Source of the DNA: Clostridia bacterium
GTDB taxonomy: Bacteria; Bacillota; Clostridia; TANB77; CAG-508
Direction of reading: 5' to 3'
Assembly: GCA_900770385.1 (NCBI GenBank)
Contig: CAAGKK010000027.1
Location: forward strand, 24,040 to 88,039
Length of the DNA: 64,000 nucleotides
Shown: positions 44,084 through 53,006 of the stretch, one piece after another
Layout: each line of letters opens with the position of its first letter
Position numbering within the stretch: position 1 is the stretch's first letter
Program-made: the position numbers and the translations under genes
The notes under the pieces: generated by a model
The model's input: only the letters and a program-made list of their open reading frames with translations
Database searches by the model: none
What the model was told of the DNA's origin: nothing

Positions 44084-44887
44084 TTATTCCTTTTTCTTAT
44101 TTTTCTTATCTATACTTTTAATCTTATTGTCTATTTCTTTTTTCTTTTTATCTATTTTCTCATCTAAAATTTCTTTTTTCTTATCTATTTCTTCTTTTGT
44201 CTTTTCTATTTTCTCTTTAACTTTTATTTTAATTGTTTGTAGTTTAGGATATGCATTAATTAAACGCTTCTGGGCAAAAGCTTTTGGTTTTCCTAAAAGT
44301 ATTTGTCTAACTTTATTAGTAATTTCTTCCGTATTGTCTTCTCTATTTTCTTTACTAACAGTAGCAGCTGTTCCCTTTATTTTAATAATTGTAATCAATG
44401 ATATTATATTATCGATTATATAAATTCCTAATACTGTATAAAATACTATATTTAATGTAGTTGGATTAAGTTTATGTAGCTTGTCTAATATCCATGGATT
44501 AGTTACATACATTATAAGCATTCCTAAAATTCCAAATGGAATAATTGTATCTAAACAAACCCTACCATTTATATTTATTTTCTTATTACTATAATCCCAC
44601 CATCTTAAATGAAATAATTTTTCCATCGCATAACTTGTTAAATATTCTAATACTCCACACACAAGTATAGCCATAATAAATAATGTAATTGGATCATTAA
44701 TATATCTATTTAGTAATAATGTAATTAATATTGCCCCACTACCATAAATTGGGCAATATGGGCCTAATAAAAAGCCTCTATTTACAAATTTTTTTAAGTT
44801 ATATAATGAGCATAACACTTCCATTATCCAACCCATCATAGAATAAATAATAAATAATAAAAAATATATTTTAATTTGTTCTATCAT
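44084..44887 (-). CDS. Putative ABC-transporter-type permease, CmpB-like (PF06541-like)
   Basis: A 267-residue membrane protein when started at the ATG at 44887, which has AGGAGAG upstream; an earlier in-frame start lacks one. About six membrane segments cover residues 5-175. The conserved GWIMEVLCSLY, RGFLLGPYCPIYG and HLRWWDYS motifs mark the family. The C-terminal third is a Lys/Glu-rich coiled coil (IDKKKEILDEKIDKKKKEID). Despite the family name no ATPase is adjacent and transport is not proven. Confidence 0.85.
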   Translation of the reverse strand: MIEQIKIYFLLFIIYSMMGWIMEVLCSLYNLKKFVNRGFLLGPYCPIYGSGAILITLLLNRYINDPITLFIMAILVCGVLEYLTSYAMEKLFHLRWWDYSNKKININGRVCLDTIIPFGILGMLIMYVTNPWILDKLHKLNPTTLNIVFYTVLGIYIIDNIISLITIIKIKGTAATVSKENREDNTEEITNKVRQILLGKPKAFAQKRLINAYPKLQTIKIKVKEKIEKTKEEIDKKKEILDEKIDKKKKEIDNKIKSIDKKNKKKE

Positions 44888-44966
44888 ATTTTCTCTCCTA
44901 TTTATTTTTTTATATAATATCATTTATTATAAAAAAAATAAATAGTTTTATTTCAAATTATATATT

Positions 44967-45833
44967 TCATGTATTGTATAAATATTTTTTTATATCCTTC
45001 ATTTGTTTTTTTGTTTGATTATAACCTATTCTATATAAACACTCTATCATACTTGTATCTAATAAAGAAATATCTTCTGTTTTTATTTTTAATATATAAT
45101 CAATTCCTTCTATTTCATAATTATATAATTCATGCATAACTATTCCTAATGAATCTATTATACAGTCTATCATACTAATTTTTCTTTTACACTCTTTTTC
45201 TTTTTCAAACACTATACTTATAATTTTATCTGCACCTATTTGTTGTAATTCTTTCCAAGGAGTATTTTCTCTTAATCCTCCATCTACCATTTTCTTACCT
45301 TTATAATTTGTTGGGCAAAACACTCCAGGGTATGAGCAACTAGCTTGAACAGCTTTCCCTATTTCTATATTATTTTCTACTATATACTCATCAGAATAAG
45401 TTCTATTTTGTTCTAGTGATGAAAACAAATATATTTCTCCATTATATAAATTAACACTTGGAATAATTAATGGCATTTTTATATCTTTTATTTTATTTAT
45501 GGATTTTTTATTAGCTTGTTCTTGTACTATTTTATATAAACTTTTTCCACTATTTAATCCTTCTATTATTATTTTTCTTCTAAAAATCAAACCAAATACT
45601 AACTTCATAATGGTTGTAAAATTTATTTTACTTGCTTCTTTTCCATATCTTTTGAATAATTCATATATTTTCTCTGGTTTATATCCCATAGCATACATTG
45701 CTGAAACAATACTCCCAGATGAAGTTCCTGCAATACAATCTATTTTTATATTTTCTTCTTCTAAAGCTTTTAATGCACCTATATGAGCTGCTCCTTTTAT
45801 TCCTCCACCAGATAAACACAATCCAATTTTCAT
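44967..45833 (-). CDS. Patatin-like phospholipase
   Basis: A 288-residue lipid acyl hydrolase, RssA/YchK-like. The oxyanion motif SGGGIKGAAHIG is at 9-20, the nucleophile serine is in GTSSG near 37-41, and the catalytic aspartate is in DGGLREN. There is no signal peptide, so action on cytoplasmic or inner-leaflet lipids is likely. TGGAGG precedes the ATG. It ends 15 bases before the M15 peptidase gene's neighbour and shares direction with it. Confidence 0.92.
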   Translation of the reverse strand: MKIGLCLSGGGIKGAAHIGALKALEEENIKIDCIAGTSSGSIVSAMYAMGYKPEKIYELFKRYGKEASKINFTTIMKLVFGLIFRRKIIIEGLNSGKSLYKIVQEQANKKSINKIKDIKMPLIIPSVNLYNGEIYLFSSLEQNRTYSDEYIVENNIEIGKAVQASCSYPGVFCPTNYKGKKMVDGGLRENTPWKELQQIGADKIISIVFEKEKECKRKISMIDCIIDSLGIVMHELYNYEIEGIDYILKIKTEDISLLDTSMIECLYRIGYNQTKKQMKDIKKYLYNT

Positions 45834-45847
45834 TATATACCTCCAAA

Positions 45848-46528
45848 TTAGTTAATTGTTGTTGAAGTTCTTCCTGTTTCAATAACATTTTCTTGAAGAG
45901 ATCTCCATGTATTACATCCTATTATTCCATCTGCAGATAGACCTCTACTTCTTTGGTATCTTATAACTGCGTTTTTTGTCTTAGTTCCAAACACACCATC
46001 TAGCCCTCCTGTAGTATAACCTAATGTATTCAACCCATCTTGTGCTATTAAAACATAAACACCTTTGCTTCCTTGTTTTACTAAAGGATATCCTCCTGTG
46101 CTACATGCCGCCGGAAAAGACCTTTTATCAAAATGAACCCAAGTAGGTGTTAAAGATTCCGGTTCCACATAACTCCATACACCAGAATTTATTGCTAAAT
46201 TTCTTAGTGTATTTCTTTTAGAGTTTGATAATGTTTGTGCAACATCAAAAGCTACTCCAGCATAATGCTGACTTTGACCTGTATGTCCTCCTTCCCATGA
46301 CCTTCTGAATGCATACCCAACTGGTATAGGTGCTCCATATAAATATCTTGTTGAATTCCATGAACGCATTGTATTTCTTGTTGTCCATAGAATGTTGCTT
46401 TTACTTGCTCCTCTAAATTCTCTTACTAATAGTGTTCTGTTTGTATTATATGGCATTGCTTCACTTTCGCTTCTTATATATTTTTCCATTTTATTTGTAT
46501 CATTATTATAAACTAAAATTGTAGCCAT
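45848..46528 (-). CDS. M15-type peptidoglycan peptidase with a C-terminal peptidoglycan-binding domain
   Basis: A 226-residue protein. Residues 55-140 carry the M15 zinc pattern SQHYAGVAFD (His and Asp) and WVHFDKR (second His). Residues 150-215 are a PG_binding_1 domain (GVYVLIAQDGLNTLGY, DGVFGTKTKNAVIRYQ). It would cleave peptide cross-links or stem peptides. There is no signal peptide, so it resembles a phage endolysin or a spore-released enzyme. It lies 14 bases upstream of the patatin gene. AGGTTT with GGAGG precedes the ATG. Confidence 0.85.
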   Translation of the reverse strand: MATILVYNNDTNKMEKYIRSESEAMPYNTNRTLLVREFRGASKSNILWTTRNTMRSWNSTRYLYGAPIPVGYAFRRSWEGGHTGQSQHYAGVAFDVAQTLSNSKRNTLRNLAINSGVWSYVEPESLTPTWVHFDKRSFPAACSTGGYPLVKQGSKGVYVLIAQDGLNTLGYTTGGLDGVFGTKTKNAVIRYQRSRGLSADGIIGCNTWRSLQENVIETGRTSTTIN

Positions 46529-46615
46529 AAAAAACCTCCATAAAATATAAGTATCCTTATATCTTATGAAGGTTTGAATTTATTTGTTAATTAGTTTCAT
46601 ATACTAAATACTAAT

Positions 46616-48415
46616 TTATAACTGAATATATTCATATGCTGCATTGATTTTATCTAAAATTTCTTTTTCTCTTTTTGTACATGTAAATATAATCATTTGG
46701 TTATCTTTATATTCTTCTGACAAGTATTTTAATATATTTGTTAATCTATCATTATCGTAATATGCAAATGCTTCATCTAAAATTATTGGCATTTTTTCTT
46801 TTGTTATTTCTTCGATACTTGCTAACCTTAGAGATAAATATAGCTGGTCTATTGTTCCTATGCTTAGATTTTCAGCATTTATATATTCACCATTTTTATC
46901 TTCTACTATTATCTCTCCTTTAGTATTTATTCTAACATTTTGATATTTTTTATCAGAAATCTTACTAATTGTTTTTGATAATTTGTCTGTAAATTTAGGG
47001 GTTATTTCTTGTTTCATTTTATAGTATGCAATCTCTAAATATTCCATAGCCTTTTTTATTTTTTCTCTTTTATCTTCTAGCTCTCTTTTTTCCTCTTGTT
47101 TGCTTTCTAATTCCTCTTCTAAGTTTATATATTTTTCTAGCTTAGGTTGTATATGCTCATTATCAATTTGCATTGTATGTAGATTTAATGTTAGTTCATT
47201 GATATATGTTTGTAGCTCGTTAATTTGCTCTATTATATTTTGTACATCTTTTATATTATATTGATTGCATATATCATTTAATGCTTGTTTATATTTACTT
47301 TCTAAATTTAATAATTCTCCTTCTTGAATTTCTTTATTATTTTTTAATATTTTTAATTTTGCCTGATATTTATTTTTCTTCTCTTTTATTTCTTTTCTAT
47401 TTTTACTATTAGAGTAACCTACAAATATGGCAAGCACTACTGTAATTAATGTAGGTATGAATCTTATAATGTTATTCTTAATAAGTAAAGCACATAAAGC
47501 ACTACAAACTATTAATAGGCTAAGTAAAATTTTATTAGATTTTTTTGCTTTAGGTAGCTCAATTTTACTTGTTTGTTCAAAATTTTTTATATCTTCTTTG
47601 CTTTGTTCAACTAACTTTTTTACAACATCTATTTTAGATTCGTCAGCTTTAATTTTATCTAATTTTATATTAGCCATTTTTAGAGTTTCCAACTTTTCTT
47701 TTGCTTCTATAATTTGCATTTTATTATTATTTATTTTATCTGCTATTTCAAACTGGTAATCCTGATATTTTCTTAATTCTATTTCTTCACTTTCTATTTG
47801 TTCTATTCTTTTTTCTACTATATTAATAGGTTTTTCTTTTGTATTATTAGTTCCTATTTCATCATTTAATTTTTTCTTTAATTTAGCTAAAACCTTTTCG
47901 TATGATGTGCTGTCTTCCCCTGTTCCTAATATATTTGATATTCTTTGTATAATGTTATTTTGATTTTTTTCATCTAGTCTTACTTTTCCTTGTTTTGTAA
48001 TAGCTGAGCTAGTAAATATATCTTCATCTATACCTGTTTGATCATAAAAAAACAAGTTGCCTTTTGTTTTATCTATATTAAATTCTTTACTTATATCTTC
48101 TAAATTTGAATTAAATACTTTAGGATTTTTCTTTTTGAATTCTCTATATACTTCAAATGTTTTATTATTATCTAAACTATATTTTATTTTACCTGAAAAG
48201 TCTTCGCAGTTCCATGGTTTATATTTTTCTATATCTGGGATATTTTCACCATTTTTATTTTTTGATGCTCCATAAAACATTCCAGTTATAAATTTTAGCA
48301 AAGTGGACTTTCCTGCCTCATTTTCTCCATATACAATATTTATTCCATCTCTAAATTCTATTTCTTTTTTTTGTAATTTTCCAAAACCATTTATTTTTAA
48401 GTTTTTTATTTTCAT
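46616..48415 (-). CDS. SbcC/YhaN-like coiled-coil ATPase
   Basis: A 599-residue SMC-like ATPase. Walker A GENEAGKSTLL is at about 32-42, the signature is ENLSIGTIDQLYLSLR near 505-520 and Walker B is PIILDEAFAYYD near 535-546. Between them lie coiled coils broken by a hydrophobic pair at about 295-330, as in YhaN proteins. It is the ATPase partner of the nuclease encoded just upstream (48441-49502). The pair resembles the B. subtilis YhaO-YhaN DNA repair pair. Confidence 0.85.
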   Translation of the reverse strand: MKIKNLKINGFGKLQKKEIEFRDGINIVYGENEAGKSTLLKFITGMFYGASKNKNGENIPDIEKYKPWNCEDFSGKIKYSLDNNKTFEVYREFKKKNPKVFNSNLEDISKEFNIDKTKGNLFFYDQTGIDEDIFTSSAITKQGKVRLDEKNQNNIIQRISNILGTGEDSTSYEKVLAKLKKKLNDEIGTNNTKEKPINIVEKRIEQIESEEIELRKYQDYQFEIADKINNNKMQIIEAKEKLETLKMANIKLDKIKADESKIDVVKKLVEQSKEDIKNFEQTSKIELPKAKKSNKILLSLLIVCSALCALLIKNNIIRFIPTLITVVLAIFVGYSNSKNRKEIKEKKNKYQAKLKILKNNKEIQEGELLNLESKYKQALNDICNQYNIKDVQNIIEQINELQTYINELTLNLHTMQIDNEHIQPKLEKYINLEEELESKQEEKRELEDKREKIKKAMEYLEIAYYKMKQEITPKFTDKLSKTISKISDKKYQNVRINTKGEIIVEDKNGEYINAENLSIGTIDQLYLSLRLASIEEITKEKMPIILDEAFAYYDNDRLTNILKYLSEEYKDNQMIIFTCTKREKEILDKINAAYEYIQL

Positions 48416-48440
48416 ATTTATTATCCTTTATTTTAAATTA

Positions 48441-49502
48441 TTATTTCATTGCACTTAATCCAATTTCAATAATTTTATATATTTCATCTTTATTTGACTT
48501 ATCATCTTTTATATCATTAAGTAATTCCTTTACAAAAATACCTCTCAGAGTTTTTTCCTTTGATATTTCATTTAAATCTAGTTGTATTGCAGTTATATCT
48601 TTTATTTTTATTACATTATTACTATTTATTTGTTTTAAAACTTCATTTATATTAATATCAAAGTTTTTGTTTCCTATTAGTACATATTCATAATATATAT
48701 TTTCTTCTTTTTTTAAATCATTTATTTTTTCTATTAGCTCTTCATTTGAATAAATATTTGATATATCAACATCTTGTTTTTTAAATTCTTTTTCATCTAA
48801 TTTTATAAATTGAGTAGTTATATTTTTAGTATCTAAATTTATTTCTCCAACTACCATTCCATGCTCTCCTAGCTCATCAAAGCCTCCAGAAAACATTGAA
48901 CCTGGATACACTATTTTATTGTTTTTATTTGTTTTTTTATGGATATGCCCCAGTGCTATATAATTAAAATTTGATTCATTAAGAGTAGACTCTAATATTG
49001 GATTATATTCTCCCACTTCTGATGTAACACCATTTACATCAGCATGCATTAATAATATATTTACTTTATCTTTATTTAAATCTTGTGGTAAGTTAACTGT
49101 TTTTGAATAAAAATCTGTAAAACCATATCCATATAAATTAATGCCATCCAATTCTACTTTTTCTGAATCTTTAAATATTTTTACATTAGTATTCCAATTA
49201 AATTTATTATAGTAAGAATTATTAATATATGGATCATGATTTCCTGGTGTAATAAATATTTTAGTATTTTGTATTTTCTTAAAGCAGTTATTAATATATT
49301 CTATTGTACTTCTTCTTATATACTCATGCTCATATAAATCACCTGCAATAAATAGATAATCTATATTGTTTGTTAATATATAATCTATCATTTTATTAAA
49401 GGTATTTCTTTGTTCTAATCTTCTTTGTTCTGTTAATCCTTTACTTTCTAAAACTGTAAATGGTTTATCAAAATGCATGTCTGCTATATGTACAAATTTC
49501 AT
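48441..49502 (-). CDS. SbcD/YhaO-like metallophosphoesterase nuclease
   Basis: A 353-residue Mre11/SbcD-type nuclease. The metal-binding motifs are DMHFDKP at the N-terminus, AGDLYEH, TPGNHDPY, LLMHADVNG and LGHIHKK, in the correct order. It is predicted to process DNA ends together with the ATPase encoded downstream. AGGAGAA precedes the ATG at 49502. Confidence 0.9.
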   Translation of the reverse strand: MKFVHIADMHFDKPFTVLESKGLTEQRRLEQRNTFNKMIDYILTNNIDYLFIAGDLYEHEYIRRSTIEYINNCFKKIQNTKIFITPGNHDPYINNSYYNKFNWNTNVKIFKDSEKVELDGINLYGYGFTDFYSKTVNLPQDLNKDKVNILLMHADVNGVTSEVGEYNPILESTLNESNFNYIALGHIHKKTNKNNKIVYPGSMFSGGFDELGEHGMVVGEINLDTKNITTQFIKLDEKEFKKQDVDISNIYSNEELIEKINDLKKEENIYYEYVLIGNKNFDININEVLKQINSNNVIKIKDITAIQLDLNEISKEKTLRGIFVKELLNDIKDDKSNKDEIYKIIEIGLSAMK

Positions 49503-49529
49503 ATTTTTCTCCTATATATAATCAAATAA

Positions 49530-49558
49530 TTGACTTTTTATAAAAATAATATTATAAT
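49530..49558 (+). promoter_or_regulatory. Promoter of the antisense RNA
   Basis: TTGACT (49530-49535) and TATAAT (49553-49558) are exactly 17 bases apart. The -35 and its next bases (TTGACTTTTT) are the same as at the opposing toxin promoter. Confidence 0.85.
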
Positions 49559-49564
49559 ATATTT

Positions 49565-49650
49565 AGAAAATGAGAAGCCACAGAAAGTGGTTGCCGAATA
49601 ATAGTAAAATAAACCATTCGTCCGTCAAAGCAGAATGGTTTATTTTATTG
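49565..49650 (+). ncRNA. Predicted antisense RNA of a type I toxin-antitoxin-like locus
   Basis: From the promoter at 49530-49558 a transcript of about 85 bases would start near 49565 and end at the hairpin 49605-49647. It begins AGAAAATGAGAAGCCAC and can form a small stem (GCCAC-AGAAA-GTGG). Its 3' half is complementary to the 3' end of the opposing mRNA. No start codon with a ribosome binding site is seen. Convergent, short and promoter-driven, it fits an antitoxin RNA. Confidence 0.7.
49605..49650. terminator. Shared bidirectional terminator of the toxin-antitoxin-like locus
   Basis: TAAAATAAACCATTC and GAATGGTTTATTTTA form a perfect 15-bp stem with a 13-base loop. It overlaps the last codons and stop of the small peptide gene and would end both transcripts. 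Confidence 0.85.
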
Positions 49651-49764
49651 TTGCTTATTTAATATTACCGCTATAGCAATAATCAAGGCAACATTTATGA
49701 TAGTTATTATTATCAAGCTATAAAATAGCAAATAAATTATTGTTATTAATCCTTGCTCTATCAT
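49645..49764 (-). CDS. 39-residue hydrophobic peptide, putative type I toxin
   Basis: The ATG at 49764 follows GGAGGTGGTGATT, one of the best Shine-Dalgarno sequences in the window. The product starts MIEQGLITIIYLLFYSLI and ends AIAVILNKQQ, so one long membrane helix with a short polar tail, like Hol-Tox or Fst-type toxins, though I cannot match it to a named family. The mRNA would start near 49852 and have an 88-base leader. Bases 49818-49826 of that leader (GCCACCUUU) can pair with the Shine-Dalgarno at 49769-49777, hiding it. A convergent short RNA and a shared terminator complete the locus. Confidence 0.7.
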   Translation of the reverse strand: MIEQGLITIIYLLFYSLIIITIINVALIIAIAVILNKQQ

Positions 49765-49858
49765 AATCACCACCTCCATATATCAGTCTCACAACAAATG
49801 TTATGGAATTATGTACAAAAGGTGGCAACTCACTCTGCTTATTCTCATTTTCTTTTTG

Positions 49859-49887
49859 ATTATATAAGGTTAATATCAAAAAGTCAA
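49859..49887 (-). promoter_or_regulatory. Promoter of the hydrophobic peptide gene
   Basis: TTGACT (49882-49887) and TATAAT (49859-49864) are 17 bases apart on the minus strand. Downstream, AGAAAATGAGAA repeats the first bases of the antisense RNA. Confidence 0.85.
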
Positions 49888-49930
49888 GTATTAAGCAAAT
49901 ATTTGTTCTTATTTTTAGATATGAATTAAC

Positions 49931-49959
49931 AGAGCGGACAAATACGTCCCTCCTATACA
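49931..49959 (+). repeat. Dispersed palindromic repeat, copy 6 (degenerate)
   Basis: AGAGCGGACAAATACGTCCC is followed by TCCTATACA. It lies between the terminator of the VirD4-type gene and the toxin-like promoter. Confidence 0.5.
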
Positions 49960-49960
49960 A

Positions 49961-49992
49961 AAAAATAGGAAAAATAAATTTTTCCTATTTTT
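49961..49992 (-). terminator. Rho-independent terminator after the VirD4-type gene
   Basis: AAAAAATAGGAAAAA and TTTTTCCTATTTTTT pair around TAAAT, with long A and T tracts, ending at the stop codon. Confidence 0.85.
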
Positions 49993-52014
49993 TAATTTTC
50001 ATCATCTAATGGACCAAACAATTCATCAAATTTTGCTTCTAACTCTTTTTGTAAATCTATTTCTTCTTGTTCTTCTTTTGATATTGTTTTTGGCTTTTCC
50101 TTTTCTTCTCCTGTTGGAAGTATTGGTGCTACTTCTTCATTATTAGAATTGTTTGTATTTACTTCTTGTTTTGGTTGTTCATTTTTAGAATCATCTTCAA
50201 ATAGATCGTCTAATGATTCTACTTTTAGATTGTTTACTTTATCTTGCTCTTTATCCTTTTCTGGTACATATGGATTATATGGATTATATTTTCTCCACTC
50301 TCCTCTTTCAATTCCTTGGAATTCATTATGATTTATCATATAACTTTGTAAGTCTTTAATAACTTTTGGCTTTTCAAAGTAATAATATTTTCTAGTTTTA
50401 ATTGGTTTTAATCCCTTTTCAAATATAATACATAAATCATTATCCATTCTTCTTAATTCATCAGGTGTCATAAGTGCTCTTGCCATAATTTGTTCTGATG
50501 CATTATATCCCTGTGTCCAGAAATTATTTTTATCTCTACTCTTAGATAACTGATCTTTAGATATTGTTTTTTCACCTAAAGCTTTTGAAAAATATTCAAC
50601 TGTTTTTTGAGAGTTACTTCCTAAAAATACATGAGTATCACAGTTACCAATTATAGTTTCATATGATTTTTCATATACAGCCTCTAACTGGTCTAAGTTT
50701 TGTAAAATAACACTAAAAGATATTTTTCTACTTCTTGAAGTTGATATTTTTTTATCAAAGTCTGGAACTCTACCAATATTTGCAAACTCATCTAAAATAA
50801 AATATGTTGGCATAGGTAATGCTCCACCACTTTTATCTGCATAATTATATAATTGTTGTATCATTTGTGAGAAGAATATTGTAAGTAAGAAATCATATGC
50901 AGTATGTGTATCTGATGAAATAACATATACGGCTGTTTTCTTTGTTCCTATTTCTTCAAAATTTATTGTATCTGTAGATGTAAGTTCTGCTATTTCTTTT
51001 GAATCAAACTTACCAAGTTTTGATTGTAAAGAAGATAAAATTGAACTATATGTTTTTTCTGGTGCTATTTCTATAGATTTATAGTACATTCTTGCTGGAT
51101 GGTCATATGGTAATTTATTTATTAATTCTGTTAATAAGTTACTTCCTCCTGAGTTATTAGCTGCTCTTACAAGCTCAGCACAACTTGCTAGGTTTTGTTC
51201 TTCTTCTGGTCTTGTTGCTATTAGGAAATATATTAATGATTTTAATAGCATTTCTGACATATCATCCCAGTATGGGTCTGCCTTACCACTATCTGTTTGT
51301 TGTCCTTTTACTATTGTATTTGCAATAACATCAACATCTAGCTCACTAGATATATGCATTAATGGGTTGTAACCATCACTAAATTGTGGATCTACTAAAT
51401 TTAATACTTTAATTTCGTATCCATTTTTCTTTAAAAATCCTGCTGTTTTATCGTATAGCTCTCCTTTAGGATCTGTAAATACATAAGACCCCAACATTTG
51501 ATAAGCATTTGGTATTGAGTAAGAAGCTGATTTACCAGAACCAGAACCGTCCAACTACTAACACATTGACATTTCCTCTTTTATCTACTGGTAAATAATT
51601 ATTCTCCCCTAATATAATTCCATTTTTATTACTTAAGATTCTATATTGTTCTCCTCTTTGGCTCCAATCACTTGAACCATGCTCAATATCTTCATATTCA
51701 TTTTTAGGTGCATTTTTTATCATTCCGATAATTGCTATAATAATGTATACAAATGAAAATTTCCAAAGTACTCCTAAGAAACTTTCTATATAGTCTGGAC
51801 TAAATGACTTTCCAAAAGAAGAAAATGGTTTAAGTGCATATGCCCCAAATTTTCCTAAAAATTCTCCAATGTTAAATTTTCCATTAATGATTGCTTCTTT
51901 TCCAGCAACTCCTGCAGGCATGATAAATACTATGACACAAAATAGCCATAGTATTGCATAAATTATAAAATATTTTCTTGTTTTTTTGATTGCTCCTTCA
52001 ACTTTGTAATTCAT
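49992..52014 (-). pseudogene. VirD4/TraG-type coupling ATPase, CD1115-like, with a frameshift
   Basis: Two adjoining frames form one protein of about 670 residues. The first (52014 to 51532) has two membrane segments at about 16-36 and 86-104, HGSSDWSQRGEQYRILS and NYLPVDKRGNVNVLVVG. The second (about 51554 to 49992) continues GSGSGKSASYSIPNAYQ with TDPKGELYD (Walker B type), FILDEFANIGRVPDF and a Glu/Lys-rich tail. One extra base (G at 51549 on the plus strand) breaks the frame inside the P-loop; removing it restores GGSGSGKS. VirD4 proteins recruit DNA or proteins to type IV secretion channels, but no other conjugation gene is nearby. A sequencing error is a real alternative. Confidence 0.85.
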
Positions 52015-52037
52015 TTGAATTCACCTTCTCTTTTGTT

Positions 52038-52328
52038 TTATCTTTCTTCTTTATTATTCTTTGATTGTGCTTTTATTATTTTTTCGTATTTTTCTTTACT
52101 CATTTCGCTTAAAGTTCTTCCATCTTGAATTCTTAATATTTTTCCAGTTTTAGGATCTTTTTCAATTTTGTATGTACCACCACAAGTAATGTCTAAACCT
52201 GCTAGGTTTATTAGTTCATTTTTTGCTGGTCCATATGTTCCATATTCTATAGAAATTGATTTTTTTTCGTCTGTTTTTAAATTACCACAGGCAATTGTCG
52301 TATTCGATTTATTATTTGTATCACTCAT
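52038..52328 (-). CDS. Unrecognised 96-residue protein upstream of the VirD4-type gene
   Basis: The product begins MSDTNNKSNTTIACGNLK and ends KAQSKNNKEER. It has two cysteines (ACGN and TCGG) and a compact beta-rich middle (SISIEYGTYGPAKNELINLAG), no membrane segment and no signal peptide. I do not recognise it. It lies 23 bases upstream of the VirD4-type gene on the same strand, so they probably form an operon with the 172-residue protein. Confidence 0.7.
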   Translation of the reverse strand: MSDTNNKSNTTIACGNLKTDEKKSISIEYGTYGPAKNELINLAGLDITCGGTYKIEKDPKTGKILRIQDGRTLSEMSKEKYEKIIKAQSKNNKEER

Positions 52329-52347
52329 TTAAGTTCAACACTCCTTT

Positions 52348-52863
52348 TTAATTTTTGTCTCTTATTTCAAATGCGAAATAAGATTTATGTGGTTTCAACT
52401 TACATTTTCCTTTTATTTCATTTGTTTTTTCATCAAAATATAAAACTGGTTTGATTTCCTCTGTTGTTTCTGGATCTATAATTGATATAGGTCTTTTAAA
52501 GTTTGGTGTATAATTAAATTCTTTATATTCTGTTTCATCTGAATATAAAGTATCAAATTTTACAAATGATGGTTGCTTAGCAATTTTTACTTTATCTCCT
52601 TCAAGTAAACCGCTATTTACAACTACTCTTTCTTTTCCAAATGATAGAATAACTAATTGATCATAGTCTGGTGATGGTACATCAACAAAATATGTTCTTT
52701 TAGTATTTTCTCCTCTTAATTCTGATGTGCTATCTAATCTTTCTACTGTATACTTTGGAGAATCTTTTCTATATTCTTTTTCTGTTTCTTGTATTCTATA
52801 TATGACTGTATTGACATCTTTTGGATCTGTTATACTAAAGTGTTTGCCTTCTAGGCTTGCCAT
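52348..52863 (-). CDS. Unrecognised 171-residue protein, first gene of the VirD4-type unit
   Basis: The product begins MASLEGKHFSITDPKDVNTV and is rich in beta-forming and charged residues (YTVERLDSTSELRG, RPISIIDPETTEEIKPVLYFDE). No membrane segment or known motif is seen. I choose the ATG at 52863 because GAGGTG lies upstream; an in-frame ATG 33 bases earlier would add a basic MHHRRRKRCSN leader with weaker support. It is followed by the 96-residue gene after 19 bases. Confidence 0.7.
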   Translation of the reverse strand: MASLEGKHFSITDPKDVNTVIYRIQETEKEYRKDSPKYTVERLDSTSELRGENTKRTYFVDVPSPDYDQLVILSFGKERVVVNSGLLEGDKVKIAKQPSFVKFDTLYSDETEYKEFNYTPNFKRPISIIDPETTEEIKPVLYFDEKTNEIKGKCKLKPHKSYFAFEIRDKN

Positions 52864-53006
52864 ATTACTACACCTCTTTCTCCTTCTATGATGCATTTAT
52901 TTTCTTTTGTTCAAACTATTTTTATTATACACAAATTTGACTCAAAAGTCAACTGTTAGTGTTTTATTGGTATTTTCATCATATTGGATTTATTTGAATA
53001 TAAACA

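Noticed and set aside
49718..49960. 80-codon open frame on the minus strand across the toxin-like leader
   Set aside because: It overlaps the promoter, the leader and a dispersed repeat, has no ribosome binding site and reads the real small gene out of frame.
51532..52014. A separate 160-residue membrane protein gene
   Set aside because: Its last residues are out-of-frame sequence, and the next frame continues the VirD4 family exactly, so it is the first part of one broken gene.
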